From: Neoscytalidium dimidiatum
Lineage: Eukaryota; Ascomycota; Dothideomycetes; Botryosphaeriales; Botryosphaeriaceae
Direction: 5' to 3'
Length of the DNA stretch: 64,000 nt
Assembly (NCBI GenBank): GCA_037367355.1
Contig: CM074700.1
Span: 558,001-622,000 of the forward strand
Shown: in pieces, positions 1 to 12,017 of the stretch
Position numbering within the stretch: the first letter of the stretch is position 1
Layout of the letters: each line of letters begins with the position of its first letter
Made by a program: the position numbers and the translations under genes
Notes under the pieces: model-generated
The model's database searches: none
Told to the model about the DNA's origin: nothing
Seen by the model: the letters and a program-made list of their open reading frames with translations, nothing else

Positions 1-216
1 CGTGAAGGCAATGGCAACGCCGAGAGCCTCAACAGCTCTGACAATATCAGGATTGATGAACATCGGCTCTGCAGCATAGATGCCATCATGCCGGCGCAGC
101 AGGACGCCGAGACTGTCAACGCCGCTTTCTATTATACCGAACTCATCTTCAGCTGGCTCGAGCCATTTATGCTGGACACACTTCTTGTGCAGATACTTGG
201 CAGCCTGGAAGAAATT
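1..216 (-). CDS. Possible 3' part of an unrecognised gene running off the left edge
   Basis: The minus strand stays open for 72 codons from 216 down to base 1. It begins directly after an acceptor-like GCTGACAG at 224-217, which is preceded by two in-frame stops, so an intron could end there. The translated segment is rich in Leu, Val and acidic residues (for example RRHDGIYAAEPMF and VRAVEALGVAIAF) and reads more like a folded domain than the overlapping frames do. No family is recognised. The upstream exon cannot be fixed. Overlapping frames on both strands are also open over part of this stretch, so the call is weak. Confidence 0.25.
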
Positions 217-3038
217 CTGTCAGCCAATTTTCGGTCACTGATGGAGCGCAGACGAACAATTGCGTGGCGGTCCTGACTTTCTGACCGGCTTGAGTTGATG
301 CTCGACGCAGCAGCACTCAACCTCCCATCCATGGCTAGCTGGGACCTGGTTGAAATTTTCATTCCGGAAGGTGACGTCGCGGTGCTCATATTACAAGTGC
401 CACCGGAAGCTTTGGATGAGGCTACTGGGAGTAAAAGACGGTAAAGGATGTGATTACAAGTTGAGTGTGAGAGACTATTTCAAAAGAGTGAAGAACAACA
501 TCGGCGATTGCGAGAGAAATGAGAGAAACTTGCCGTCGAGCAAGAATAGTTGGTGACCCAAAGGGCAGGACAGTAGATGGGTTAATGTATGTCGTAGCTC
601 AAGCCATCCTACACTGAAGCATGCAGCGAGCTCTGTGACAACAGGGAGGTAACGGTGAAACTATCTTTCGTCAATGGCTGAGACTTCAATTTTTAGTATC
701 CAAGTGGGGGAAAGGGCTGAGCAGGTGGCAAAGAAATCTGAACGCATATCTGCGGCAAAAGAAGAAGAAGAAAAAAAAGACGGAAGTAGCCGTGGCGGCT
801 TCGCGGGACTGCTAACGGAAATTTCGGCGTGATTGTTTACGCCAATCAAATAAAGCTCGTCTGGGAACGAATTCTGAAGAGCCGGGCTTTGACTAGCCTG
901 CTATAAACGCCTAGGCACCCGATAACTTAGCGAACATCAAACTAGTTCTCTGAAGAGACTGGGGAATTTCAGCTGGGCCGCTGGTAAACTTTGGCGGATC
1001 AGGCCGGTCTACCTGGACATCTTTTCAGCAGATGTGATACAAAAAGCGGGGTTTCCTTCTTCAACAGAGTCAGTACCACTTCCTTCGAGTGTCATACGCA
1101 TTCAGTGGTCAAATGCTGTCCTTGTCATGGTGGACCGCTCGAGGAAACAACGAGTCTGGCTTCTCACCTGGGACACGATCTCTAGTTGGTCAATACCATG
1201 TGAACATCTTGTAATGATCTTACGCAGATTAAGTGAGGGAAAAAAAAACTCCCATGACATGTAGCTTTCGCGTTGGAGACGTATTCAGGCGGAAATTATT
1301 GCAAGCCGTCTTGCGGGGCTTCGGACGCTCGAAAGAGCTCATTTGGGGCGCGAAAGCCTGGTTCTCGAGGTGCTCAGACAAGTGGGTGGCTGATCTGTGG
1401 GAAGGGTGGCGGAGCTTAAGACACAAAAAGGCACCGAGGTTGCGCTCAGGTGTGATTGACAGCATATGATTGGCCCAATAACAAGACGTAGAAACTGAAG
1501 CTCGCGCAAGCGTCACAACGGTGTGACTGCACACTTGGTCATTTCCGTAATGGAGCAGGGCGAGCGACGACATCGGTGAGACGGTGTGTAAAGCGCATGA
1601 CTAGATACATGGTCAGGAAGTGTCAGTTGCTGTAGCAGTGGAGGATAGCCGGATGAGCATGGACGCAAAGATGTCGAGATGGGATTAGGGTTGAAAACGG
1701 AGTCGACGCGACGCGTCAAAGCGACAACTCGCACGGGCCACCCCGCCACCAGCGAGAACCCCGCCGCCTGAACTCGGCGGCTCCAGCAACTGTCACATCT
1801 CGACGCTGTTAGGACTACGTAAACTGTCATCCTCTTGAGCACTGTCAGCATCGTCGGCTAAATCGAAATCACCCTACAGACGAGTCGGTGAGATCAGCCC
1901 CAAGACACGTGGTGGATCGACCCCGCGTGATTGATATTTCTACCCCGGATGGGCCCTCACCGACATACTTAAGATCGTGTCCACGATCCCCACACCGGCA
2001 CTAGTCTTCGCCTTCTTCTCGCGGTCTCTCTCATTCGACTTTCCGCCCTTTTTCCCGCCCCTCACTCTCGCCCTCATGGCTGTCCCTGTTTTCGCACCTT
2101 TCAGTCGTACAGTTGACTTCAAAGGCAAGTAAGACTAGATCGATAAGAGGCGTATTAAAGAAATTAGGAGCATCGGACAGTTATCGGGAATCTCCGAGAT
2201 CCTTCGAGATCGAGCTATCCGTGCCAAAAATTCTCGCTCCCTCCTGTTTGATCTGCAGAATGTTTAGATGCTTTCTCTCTACCTCTCAGCTTTTGCTCTT
2301 TAGTGTCTCCTCTGCTCACTCTAAATGAACCTCGCTTGTCCGCTTGTGCATTTTTCATTCCTAAATGGTATCGGAAAATTGATGGTTCTGCTACCGTGGG
2401 TGTGGAACCCATGTTGAGACAATCTCGGGAACATGCATGAGAACACTTGATCGCGAACATATTCAGCTCTCAAGTATCGGCCCGCGGATACCGATCCCTC
2501 TAATTTCACCTGCCAGCTTGGGTGAACACTGCGTGCTTTCCCAGCCAAACCATGGGGACCCTCCGGCCCACTTCGACAAGATCTTCCCATGTCAGATATT
2601 GCTGCTCGAAGTGAGATGCCACGCATCTTCATTGGGCCATCAAGCCTAAGTTTCTCCAAATCTGACACGAGCAGCACGGTCGTCCCGCCACAACTCAGCG
2701 ACTCATATCGTATCCGAGACACTATTGCCACTTCCCGTCATTTCGGGCCGCGATGATGTGTTGATTCCACTTATTGTTGCTCCGCTCCGTGAGGCGCGCC
2801 GATCGTACTTTAAAGCTGACACAGGAGACGGAATGGCCTATCCCAAGGTGCACTTCAGAACAAATTGTCGTCGATTACCTTTCAACTCGGTTCCAGGAAT
2901 GAAAGCAGGGAACTTCCTCTGCGAAGCATACCTGAAATATCCTGTGGGCGAAAGGTAATGTGCTGCAGCTCAACGTTCCTCACATTCTAGTTTGTTCATC
3001 TCTATTTAGACCATTACAAAGGCTTTTCTTCTCAGAGA
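217..3038. other. Intergenic stretch, no supported gene
   Basis: Many short open frames occur on both strands (for example 1229-1573 minus and 2321-2731 minus), but none has splice structure, a domain motif or a convincing start. Poly-A and poly-T tracts of 8-9 bases are scattered through it. The 3' end must hold the promoter of the GH16 gene that starts at 3039. Nothing else is visible. Confidence 0.5.
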
Positions 3039-4800
3039 ATGGCGAGTGATCTATACTTCAACTTCTCTGCAAGCCAAGAAGCTGCAGACACAGGACACGA
3101 ACAGCCGTTTCTTCCGAGCCAACAAGCGCAGCTAGCCTCAGGTCTTCGGCGAGCATCTCCCAATCCATTTGCTACACCGCTTAATCTGAGCCGTGCTCAC
3201 AGTCGTGGCACCAGCATTGTCAGCTCTCATCTCACGCCATTACCCGGCCTCCCAACGTCATGTTCAGGTATGGTCCCGAAACTCTTGCTTTGATGGATTC
3301 TTATTCCACGCAGCTTCACAGACAAACTTGCCGAGGCAACGCAAGTTCAAAAACTCTCGATTGAGAGCCGGAGAGTATGCCATTGCCTGCGACCATTTTC
3401 TGCCAACTGTCCCTGATCATATATATAGGTATGATGAGAAACCATGGATGTGCGATGAGAACCCGAGGATTAAATGGGAGAAAGTTATCTTCTGGGCGGG
3501 CATTATTCTTGGATTTCTCCTCGGCGGTGTGATTTGCTTCCTATCCTGGATCAACGTAATGAACGGAGAAGTAAGTACGTCAGATCGCAACTGTAACCGG
3601 ACACCACACTTTTAACATCCCATCTCACAACAGTTCTGCCTCATGTTTGAAGACGACTTCCACGTCGGCATCGATGACAGCACATGGAACTACGAGATTC
3701 AGCGCGGCGGCTTCGGCACCGGCTCGTTCGAATGGACGACCAAGGACCCGAAGAACGTCTTCACCGACGGCGAAGGCCTGCACATCGTGCCGACGCTGAC
3801 GACCGAGAGCACGGACATCACGCTGGACGACATGTACGACAACTACGTCGTCAACCTGACCACCGACGGCACGTGCACGCACCCGCGGCTGGACCTCGAC
3901 GCCTGCTCGATCCGCAGCAACAAGACGGCGGGCACGATCGTCAACCCGGTCCGCAGCGCGCGCATCAACACGAAGGGCAAGAAGACGATCCGCTACGGCA
4001 AGGTCGAGGTGGTGGCCAAGATGCCCAAGGGCGCGTGGCTGTGGCCGGCCATCTGGATGATGCCGGACGCGGACGTGTACGGGCCGTGGCCGCGCAGCGG
4101 CGAGATCGACATCGCCGAGAGCAGGGGCAACTACGGCGACGGCTACCCGGACGGGCGCGACAGCGTCGTCGGCGCGCTGCACTGGGGCCCGCTGCCCGAG
4201 GCCGACGCGTTCTACAAGACGAGCGGGAAGCACAACGTCCGCCGCACCGACTACACCGAGGCGTTCCACACGTACGGGCTGGAGTGGACGGAGGACTACC
4301 TCTTCACGTACCTGGACAGCCGGCTCCTGGTAAGGGTTGAACGAACCACTTCCCCACCCACCCAATATCTCCTTTCCCAAGCTCTTCTCCTCCCCTCCGC
4401 CGCACCGCAATGAAAGCTGGACATTGACTGACGTGAGTTCCCGCCCCACCAGCAAGTCTTCTTCATCAAGTTCAACCACAACTACGACAGCATGTGGGAC
4501 CGCGGCCGCTTCGGCGAGAAGAAGATCAACAAGTCCGCCCTCTTCGACCCGTGGTCGCACACGGGCCGCGCCAACACGCCGTTCGACCAGTCCTTCTACC
4601 TCATCCTCAACGTCGCCGTCGGCGGCACCAACGGCTTCTTCGCCGACGGCGTTGCCAACAAGCCCTGGGTCGACGCGAGCATCAACGCGCCCAAGGAGTT
4701 CTTCGACGCTCGCGAGCTGTGGCGGCCGATGTGGCCGAATGGGACGGAGAGGGGGATGACGGTGCGGAGCGTGAAGATGTGGAGGCAGGGGAAATGCTAA
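3039..4800 (+). CDS. Membrane-anchored GH16 family beta-glucanase/transglycosylase-like protein
   Basis: Spliced from four exons (3039-3267, 3314-3570, 3634-4329, 4453-4800) with introns of 46, 63 and 123 bp, all GT-AG and phase-consistent, giving 509 residues. The first ~130 residues are a Ser/Pro/Arg-rich cytoplasmic-type tail. One hydrophobic helix follows at ~134-156 (from KVIFWAGIILGF), giving a type II membrane topology. The rest is a GH16 lectin-fold domain with the catalytic signature GEIDIAES: E319 is the likely nucleophile and E324 the acid/base, with D321 between them. Family members cut or remodel beta-1,3 or mixed beta-glucans, so a role in the cell wall or on extracellular glucan is likely. 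The C-terminal WRQGKC end matches laminarinase-like fungal GH16 proteins. Exact substrate is not deducible. The catalytic domain is much more GC-rich at third positions than the N-terminal exons. Confidence 0.88.
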
Positions 4801-7800
4801 TTTGGGGCGTTGGCGGGCGGGAGGGGATGGAACTGCGGGATGGTTCTGCTGCGGCTACAACCACTAATTGGCTGGGACTACCCTGTCTGCATACCGATTG
4901 GCGGGTGACGTCAATCTGGCAGCCCTCCCCCAATGTTCGTCGCAACTGAGTTGGCGGTGAAGATGTGGTCGATAATCAATGGGTTCTCTTTCCCTATCGT
5001 TTCCTTCTCAGCATATTCAGGAGCAGCTCGCACGGCAACATGCTTTATTGATTTCGTATTCCGGAGAAGTAGCGTCGTATCATAGGATTTCAGGAACGGC
5101 CCGGTCTTTCTCCTCATCCCATGTACTTAATACAGCACCTCTTCCTGCATACATCCCCCATAGAACCCTTATCTACCATGCAATAAAATCCAAACATTGA
5201 CGGCCATGCGGCAGCGATCCCAATCGCTAATGCACAGAGCCAAAAGGTACACATGTTGCGATCAGGAGACATGTTGACAAGTGCTCAGCCCACACATCCA
5301 TCAACTTGTAGCCTCCGCCAGCCACAACTTACCACGAGAAAGCTCCACACCCCCAATTCAAAGACCAAGAGACCTCAGTTCAGCGAGTGGAAAGCAAAAA
5401 AAAAAAAAAAAGCCCTCGGAAGTGCCCGCTCAGGCTAGCGAATAGTTGCTATTTACGGAAATGCTTATCTCTGCATATTGTATGCATATTGGGGGGAAGG
5501 GAGAGCGAGCATGGTGCAAGGGGGCGCATGACTCGATTTGTCTCCGCCCCTCATCCCCGCAACCACGCCATGCGGGATGCAGACCTATCCTCCGCTCTGC
5601 GCCACGTCGGGCTGGGCCCCCTCCAGCAACAGTCGCTTTCCTTACCGGGTACTCTGGGGGAGGCCTTCGAGAAGCAAGAAAGCGAGAGACCCTGAACCAG
5701 CCGGACGATGCCGCCTCGAAAACGGCAAGCATTGGCGGTGCATGTCCTCCACGGGGGTGCCCGCAATCGGCCGTCGCACCTCAATGCGCACCATCGCGAC
5801 CCGGCGACCAAGAAAAACGAAACACACGGATGGGGGGGAAAACAGCTACGCCACGATGGAAGGAGAGCGCCGTCGCCACGGAAGGGGGACGGGAGGAAGG
5901 GGGCTGCGGCGCGCACATCACTACTTGCTGCAATACAACCTTAAGCGACAAGCTTACTTCCGGCGGCGCCGCACCAGCGGCGATCGCGTACCAGCCGGAG
6001 GATGCCCGTCGTCTGCCTTTTTCTTTTCTTCCCTATTTTCTAGACCAGCGCGCGGCGCCGTGGACTGAGAGAGCCTCTTGGACGGATGCGGCAACACAAT
6101 GAAGCGAGAGAGAAAGCCCCACTTACCTGAATCAAGTTTGGAGCGAAGAATTGGATGCAGTGGTGGTTTGTGGGGGCGAGATGCGAGGGGGCAGAGGCTA
6201 GTCGTGCATGTGCCGTCCGCTTTTGATTAAATGCTGACTGGCGTTGGATAAACTTGCAGCAAACACGAGGCTGGAAGATTGCTTGTGTCGACGCAGCCGT
6301 GTCAGTCGTTGCAGGCAGCCGCGGGCTTTGCGCAGGAACGGGATGCGTTTGGTGGAGTGATCGCGGCGGGCTGGGCGAAGGTGGTCGATAGATGGGGAGT
6401 TCTCTGCAGCTGCATCTCGGCTGGGTCGAGCGGCACTGGTCGGGCGTGCTGAGAGTGGTGGTAACGAGCGACGGGAGGATCGCGGGAGTTGCCTAGGCGT
6501 AATTGAAGGAGCATTCGATACAGCGACGGGCGCCTCAGCTGTCGGCTTGAGAGCGCCTCAATTGTCCGCGTGTGAAGACGGATGGAGAGAGTGCTTGTTC
6601 CTGGCGCGGCGGGTGTCTGGAACGTGGGCGAATGGGCTGGAGCGGTGGTTGTGGAGGAGAGGGCTACCTGGTGAATGGCAGGATGGACGGACGCCCGGTG
6701 GGGAACGGCGAAGGGGATATACGAAGGACGGTACGCCAGCGACTTCGGCAGCCGTGGCAAGCGGCTCTTCAAAAGGCAAAGGCCAAGGAAACAGCCGGTG
6801 TGTTTGCTGTAAATTGATGCTGGAGAGCGGCCTCAAGCGAAGCAGCGGCAGACAGGCTAGCGTGAAGGATCAAAAACCAAGGGACGGGTCGGCAGGCGGC
6901 AAAGCTGTGTAGCCAAATTAAGCAGCGGGAGAGACCAGGACGAGAAAAGCGGAAATTCGATAGTCGTCGTGACCTTGCAGGCGGCTGCCGGCTGTCGTTA
7001 CGAGGTTGGCAGGTGGCATGGCCTAGCCCAGCGAACAAGAGCCTGCGGACATGCGGCACGGCCTTGGCCTGCCAATGGCAGACGGCAGAGCAGGGGTTTT
7101 TTTTTTTTTTTTTTTTCAATGCAGCCTGCAGATACCACACACCGCGTGCGTGTTGAGATGGGAGTTGTGCAGAACCCTGTCGTGGCTCCTCCAGCAGGCA
7201 CGGGCCCGACGGCCACATGGACGCTTCGGGCGAGCAGCGGTCGGGAGTGCATGTCAGCTCGAGGCAGCAAGCAGCAGGCGCAAGCAGCAGGCTCAAGCGA
7301 CGGCAGCGGAGCGTGAAGACGGCGGCTGCAGAGCCGCGCGCCGACAGGCGGCAGCGGGCGAGTGAGAGAAGGGAGGCACCCCCCGCCGATGTGCAGCCCA
7401 GCCGCCGAAGCGAACGGCGCACTTGCTCGACCCGTCGCCGCCCGCCCGCCCCGACCATGACCCGTCGTCGTCCTCTAATCATCCTCTCCCCGTATCCCAG
7501 CGCCATCCAGATCCATCGCGCCGTAACCTGCCGTGATGCCCGCACCTTGTTGCCGCCTACCACGGTCGACCCGCCAAAATGCCTCCGTCCCAGGGTCCTC
7601 GTGTTCCGCCTCAGACCCATCCCGAGAGCCCTACAGCCCGCTTGCTCTCTGCAGCGACCCAATTGTCGGTTGACTCGATAGACTACCGCGCCGACAAGCC
7701 CTTAGCCGGGGCTGCCATGTCGACTCTTGATCCCAATTTGGTCCATGGCTGAGCTGGCCGTCAGCGCCGACCGCTCAGAGCTCTCCACCTCTATTCCTCA

Positions 7801-8075
7801 GTCAGCGCAGCGCCGTCACCTGTGCGCGTTCCTGGCCTGATACTCTGCCATTTGCGTGCTAGTACTTCCTGTCAGACTGCTATCGCTCTCATTATCGCCA
7901 GCGTAGGCCCGCTGTATAAACACTGCCCGTCTCCGCTGTCGCTTCGACTCCAGACCAGGCTCAAACGCACTTCACTCGCTAAGGTTGCAAGAAGCAATAC
8001 AATTCTTCCTCGCTTCCCAGCTAGACTTGCTTGGCCTTCTCTCTTGCTTCCGTCCCGGCCGCGCTCAACGCAGCA
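4801..8075. other. Long intergenic region upstream of the glyoxal oxidase gene
   Basis: No gene is supported. Several GC-rich frames stay open for 150-300 codons on both strands (5446-6102 plus, 6769-7662 minus), but they overlap each other, run through homopolymers and lack family features. It contains a 16-base A run at 5396-5411 and a 20-base T run at 7097-7116. The last ~300 bases are pyrimidine-rich with a TATAAA box at 7915, as expected for a promoter and 5' leader. Confidence 0.5.
7915..7920 (+). promoter_or_regulatory. TATA-like box of the glyoxal oxidase gene
   Basis: TATAAA lies about 155 bp upstream of the predicted ATG at 8076 and is followed by a C/T-rich stretch typical of fungal transcription start regions. 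Assignment rests on position and sequence only. Confidence 0.4.
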
Positions 8076-11000
8076 ATGGCGCCATCTTCAAATGCACCCG
8101 TAAATTGGGTGCGCTCGTCCCTTCAGCTGCTTCTGCTCTTTCCGTCTGTACGTCTGCACCTGTGCCCCCCTGATAGTGGCCGCATTCCCTGCGAGTCTGC
8201 TTTGCCGGATCATGGCTAAATTGACGGGCGCTTAACACAGTTCTCGACCTTCTTGGCTGATGCACGCTACATCGATATCCACGACAAGCGGCAAGCTTCT
8301 ACCGGCACGCCTGTCTGCCCGGGGTCCGACAACACCAACTACACGCTCGCTAACGGCAACGTGTACCTGGTTCAGTGTAGCTCTGACTATGTGGCCAATG
8401 ACATCGGTGTTTTTGACCCCGCCGCCAACCTCGCCGCCTGCATCCGGGCCTGCGACACCACTGCAAACTGCAAAGCTATGGCCTACGTCGGCGGTACCAA
8501 CGGCGGCCCCTGTTACCTGAAATCCGCTGCGGGTGCCATCAACCAAAATGCAAACGTCTGGGGAGCTAAATTGGTTGCCAAGGGATCTGCCGCATCCTCG
8601 TCGACCGCCGCTGCATCGTCAACTGCTGCATCATCCTCCACTGCCGCGCCGACCACTGCTGCTCCCACTAGCACCGCTGCGGGCACCACCTCCGCTGCTT
8701 CCAGCTCTACGGCAAGTGCTCCTGCTGCTAGCTTACCCGCTGGCTGGGAACTAAAGGGCTGCTATGTCGACGGCGTTGGTGCCCGGAGCATGGGCAATCA
8801 GCAGCCGGACGATGCTAATTTGACCGTTGAGAGCTGCGTCAACAAGTGTGTTGGTCTCGGCTACTCTGTGGCGGGAATGGAATATGGTGTCCAATGGTGT
8901 GTACTCCTCCATTTTTTTTTTTGTTGCTTTTTCTACATGAATTCCCTCGCTAAAAACTGTACAGCTTCTGCGACAACTTCCTCAAAAATGGCGCTGCGAA
9001 GGCGCCTGATAGTGATTGCAACATGAACTGTGGCGGAAGTGCTACTGAAAAATGTGGTGCTGGAAATAGACTCTCGGTCTATTCGAACGCAACTGTAACG
9101 GTTTATGATACCCCGGTAGCCCAAAACTCGAGCCTTCCCGGTAAATGGGAGTATGTCGGTTGTCTCTCGGATGGCGTCGCCGGTCGCACGTTTCCTTATG
9201 AGTTGGATCTGCCGTCTAACAACTCAGCTCAGAACTGCCTCAAGCAGTGCTCTGACTATGGCTACCCTCACGGTGGAATGGAGTATGGCGAGCAATGCTT
9301 CTGCGGTGACGAGTCGGATATCACCGCCGCGGGTGCTACGCTCCAGCCCGAGAGCGATTGCAACATGCCCTGCCCCGGAAACGCTACCTACCTTTGTGGT
9401 GCTGGAAACCGTATTAGCTACTACAGATGGAAGCCCAGCGAACCTCTCTACGTCTGGAATTACCCGCAAGGCGCAGGTGCTGGTTCATATGAGCTTTTAA
9501 TTGGTGGCGTGGTTATCCCTCTCGTCAGCCAGCCTGCACGCAACGGAAAGGTCGTCTTCGTCGAAAAGTTCGGAACTGGTCCTCCGAACAGTACGGGTGC
9601 TTACGAACTGGACCCCTCCTTGATCAACGACTTTAACGCCGCCTGGAGAACTATGCACGTCAAGACCGATGTTTTCTGTTCCGCTGGTGTCACTCTGCCA
9701 GACAGAGCAGGCCGCCTCATCAATGTTGGTGGCTGGTCAGCAAACTCCCTGTACGGTATCCGTCTGTACACGCCTGATGGCACCCCTGGAACGGCAGGAA
9801 AGAATGATTGGGAAGAGAACTATCAAGAGCTTTCGCTGCAAGCTGGTCGTTGGTACCCCTCGGCTATGGTTATGGCCAACGGTTCGGTCCTCGTAGTTGG
9901 CGGTATGGACGGCTCAAATGGCAACTCTGTCCCGAACATGGAACTTCTCCCCAAAGTCGGTGGGCTCGTTGGTGCCGACTACCTGCTCCGAACGCATCCT
10001 TACAGCAGCTATCCATTCCTGGCCGTTCTTCCTAGCGGAGGTATTTTCATTTCGTACTACAACGAAGCACGTATCCTGGACGAGAACACCCTGCAGACTA
10101 AGCAAACGCTACCTAACATCCCTGGTGCCGTCAACAACTTCCTTGGTGGCCGCACGTACCCCTTCGAAGGCACCTCTGTGCTTATGCCCCAGTATGCTCC
10201 TTTCACAGACCCCGTCAGGGTGCTAATCTGCGGTGGATCCGCTCCTGGACAAGCCCCTGGTCTTGACAACTGCGTCCACATCGCTCCGGATGCGCCAGAG
10301 GATGGTTGGACCATCGAGCGTATGGTACGTAACCTGTATGATTTATCTCACCGTGCTCTTTGTACTGACTACTACGCAGCCAAGCAAGCGCGTTATGTCT
10401 TGCATGACTGCTCTTCCCGACGGTACCTTCCTGATCCTAAACGGCGCCCTTCGTGGCGAAGCCGGCTTCGGCCTTGCAACCGGACCTAACCTCAACGCCG
10501 TGCTCTACGACCCGTCCAAGCCGCTTCATCAGCGCTTTAGCGTCATGGCCAACACGACAGTTGCTCGCATGTACCACAGCGAAGCTACGCTTATGGACGA
10601 CGGCCGCGTCATCGTGTCTGGCTCCGATCCGCAGGACGACCGCTACCCCCAGGAGTACCGCGTCGAAGTCTTCACGCCCCCCTACATCCTGTCCGGCGCG
10701 GCCCGCCCAGAATTCACGCTGTCCTCGGATGACTGGGCGTACGGCGACACTGTCACCTTCACCGTCACGGGCGCCACCACGGGCAACATCCGCGTCTCGC
10801 TACTCGGCTCCGTCGCCTCCACTCACGGCAACAGCATGGGCCAGCGCACCCTCTTCCCCGCCGTCTCTTGCTCCGGCACAACCTGCACCGTCACTGCCCC
10901 GCCCAACGCCCACGTCTCTCCCCCCGGCTGGTTCCAGGTCTTCGTCCTCGACGGCCCCACCCCCAGCCACGCCAAGTGGGTGCGCATCGGCGGCGACCCT

Positions 11001-11132
11001 GGCGCGCTGGGCAACTGGCCTCCGTATGATGACTTCACAAGGCCCGGTCTGGGTGGTAACATCCCATTGACAGGATCCACGACTGCGCAGAGCAAGGTTG
11101 CAGCGGGTAATTCGACCACTGGTGGTGTTTAA
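8076..11132 (+). CDS. Secreted glyoxal oxidase (AA5) with PAN-like and two WSC domains
   Basis: Four exons (8076-8147, 8241-8896, 8965-10324, 10380-11132) encode 946 residues. Exon 1 supplies an N-terminal hydrophobic signal (LQLLLLFPS). Order: signal peptide; Cys-rich PAN/apple-like domain ~45-135; Ala/Ser/Thr linker; two WSC domains ~191-280 and ~304-400 (GMEYGVQCFC and [10 protein letters not shown]); then the AA5 copper-radical oxidase propeller and a C-terminal E-set (DUF1929-like) domain. Expected copper-radical residues are visible: Cys in DVFCSAGV (~479), Tyr in GRWYPSA (~538), Tyr-His in MYHSEATL (~760) and His in STHGNSMG (~844). Such enzymes oxidise aldehydes such as glyoxal to acids while reducing O2 to H2O2, feeding extracellular peroxidases. 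WSC domains probably bind wall glucan or other polysaccharide. The donor at 8897 (GTGTGT) was chosen because it restores the WSC CFC motif. Confidence 0.92.
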
Positions 11133-11512
11133 GCGTGGATATTTGTGAATAAGTAGGGGTTTTTTTCTTAAGGGGTACTTGGTTAATTGGCACGTACGGA
11201 TATAACTGCGCCAGGCGGCATTTTCTTTTTAAGTTTTCACTTCTCGGGTATATATTTTGACATTTATACATATATTAAGAAACTTTCAATGGCAATGACA
11301 ACACTTCTGGTAGATAGTTCACGGCCGTTAAACGCTAGTACGGTGATTTGATTGGCTCGACAACTGTTTCATAGCATATAATAGACTTGCGGGCCTATGA
11401 ACAATAAGTAAGAGCTGTGCGCCGGCTGCACTTTTCTTCTCCACTCCTGTCCTAGAAAACACATTTCCGGCTTCGAGTGCTGCGAGAAATCCTGCCCTCA
11501 TCACCTTCCAAC

Positions 11513-11896
11513 ATGTCCACCGACGTCGCCAACTACCCAGAAGTTCACAACCACAATGGTACGAACTCGTAGCAAGCGGCGCGCCGCGTTTCCTGTTTTA
11601 CTGATGCAAGCTAGCTACCACTTTATGCCAAACCCGCTCCGCCATCCGATGCATTGAAAAAGAAGAAAGTCAAAAAGAAAAACTTAAATGCAAGATCCTC
11701 AACCCCTAAATGCAGCTCAGTCCCGCAACGGCACTACACGCACTCAACTAATAAGCAGTCCTCTCCGTCATCCTGAATCAGCAGACCGTTGTGGGCACAG
11801 TGCCGCGAACGCATGTACTCGCCTACTGTAGACCGTGCTGTCGAGATTCCCCTTCTCTCCTCAAGATGTCTGGTCGTGCATCAGGAATATCTGCCG
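11513..11896 (+). CDS. Possible small spliced gene, unrecognised
   Basis: An ATG at 11513 opens a short exon (11513-11558) encoding MSTDVANYPEVHNHN and followed by a GTACGA donor. A good acceptor (CTCAACTAATAAGCAG) ends at 11758, and the joined frame continues through VLSVILNQQTVVG to a GTAGGT donor at 11897. Beyond it the frame stays open into the 3' part of the convergent ELG1 gene without a clear end. No family is recognised. It could equally be a 5' untranslated exon or a short upstream frame ending at a TAG 19 codons after the ATG. Confidence 0.22.
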
Positions 11897-12017
11897 GTAG
11901 GTTTTTCATCCCTCTCCCACACCCAACACGGCCGGCTCTCTGGTTCCTCCATTCCATTTACGTCCTCCCTCTCGTCCTTGCGCCTTCAACCTCCACAAAC
12001 GCTCGCATCCACCCCTT

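Noticed and set aside
3625..4560. 311-codon minus-strand frame across GH16
   Set aside because: Shadow of the GC-rich GH16 catalytic exon; composition is Val/Arg/Ala-rich, and the plus strand has clear catalytic motifs and introns.
5446..6102. 218-codon open frame on the plus strand
   Set aside because: No splice structure or family features; overlapping frames on the other strand are equally open, as expected in GC-rich sequence.
6769..7662. 297-codon open frame on the minus strand upstream of glyoxal oxidase
   Set aside because: It translates a poly-T run into polylysine, is Arg/Cys/Ser-rich without any motif, overlaps other open frames and sits in GC-rich promoter-proximal DNA.
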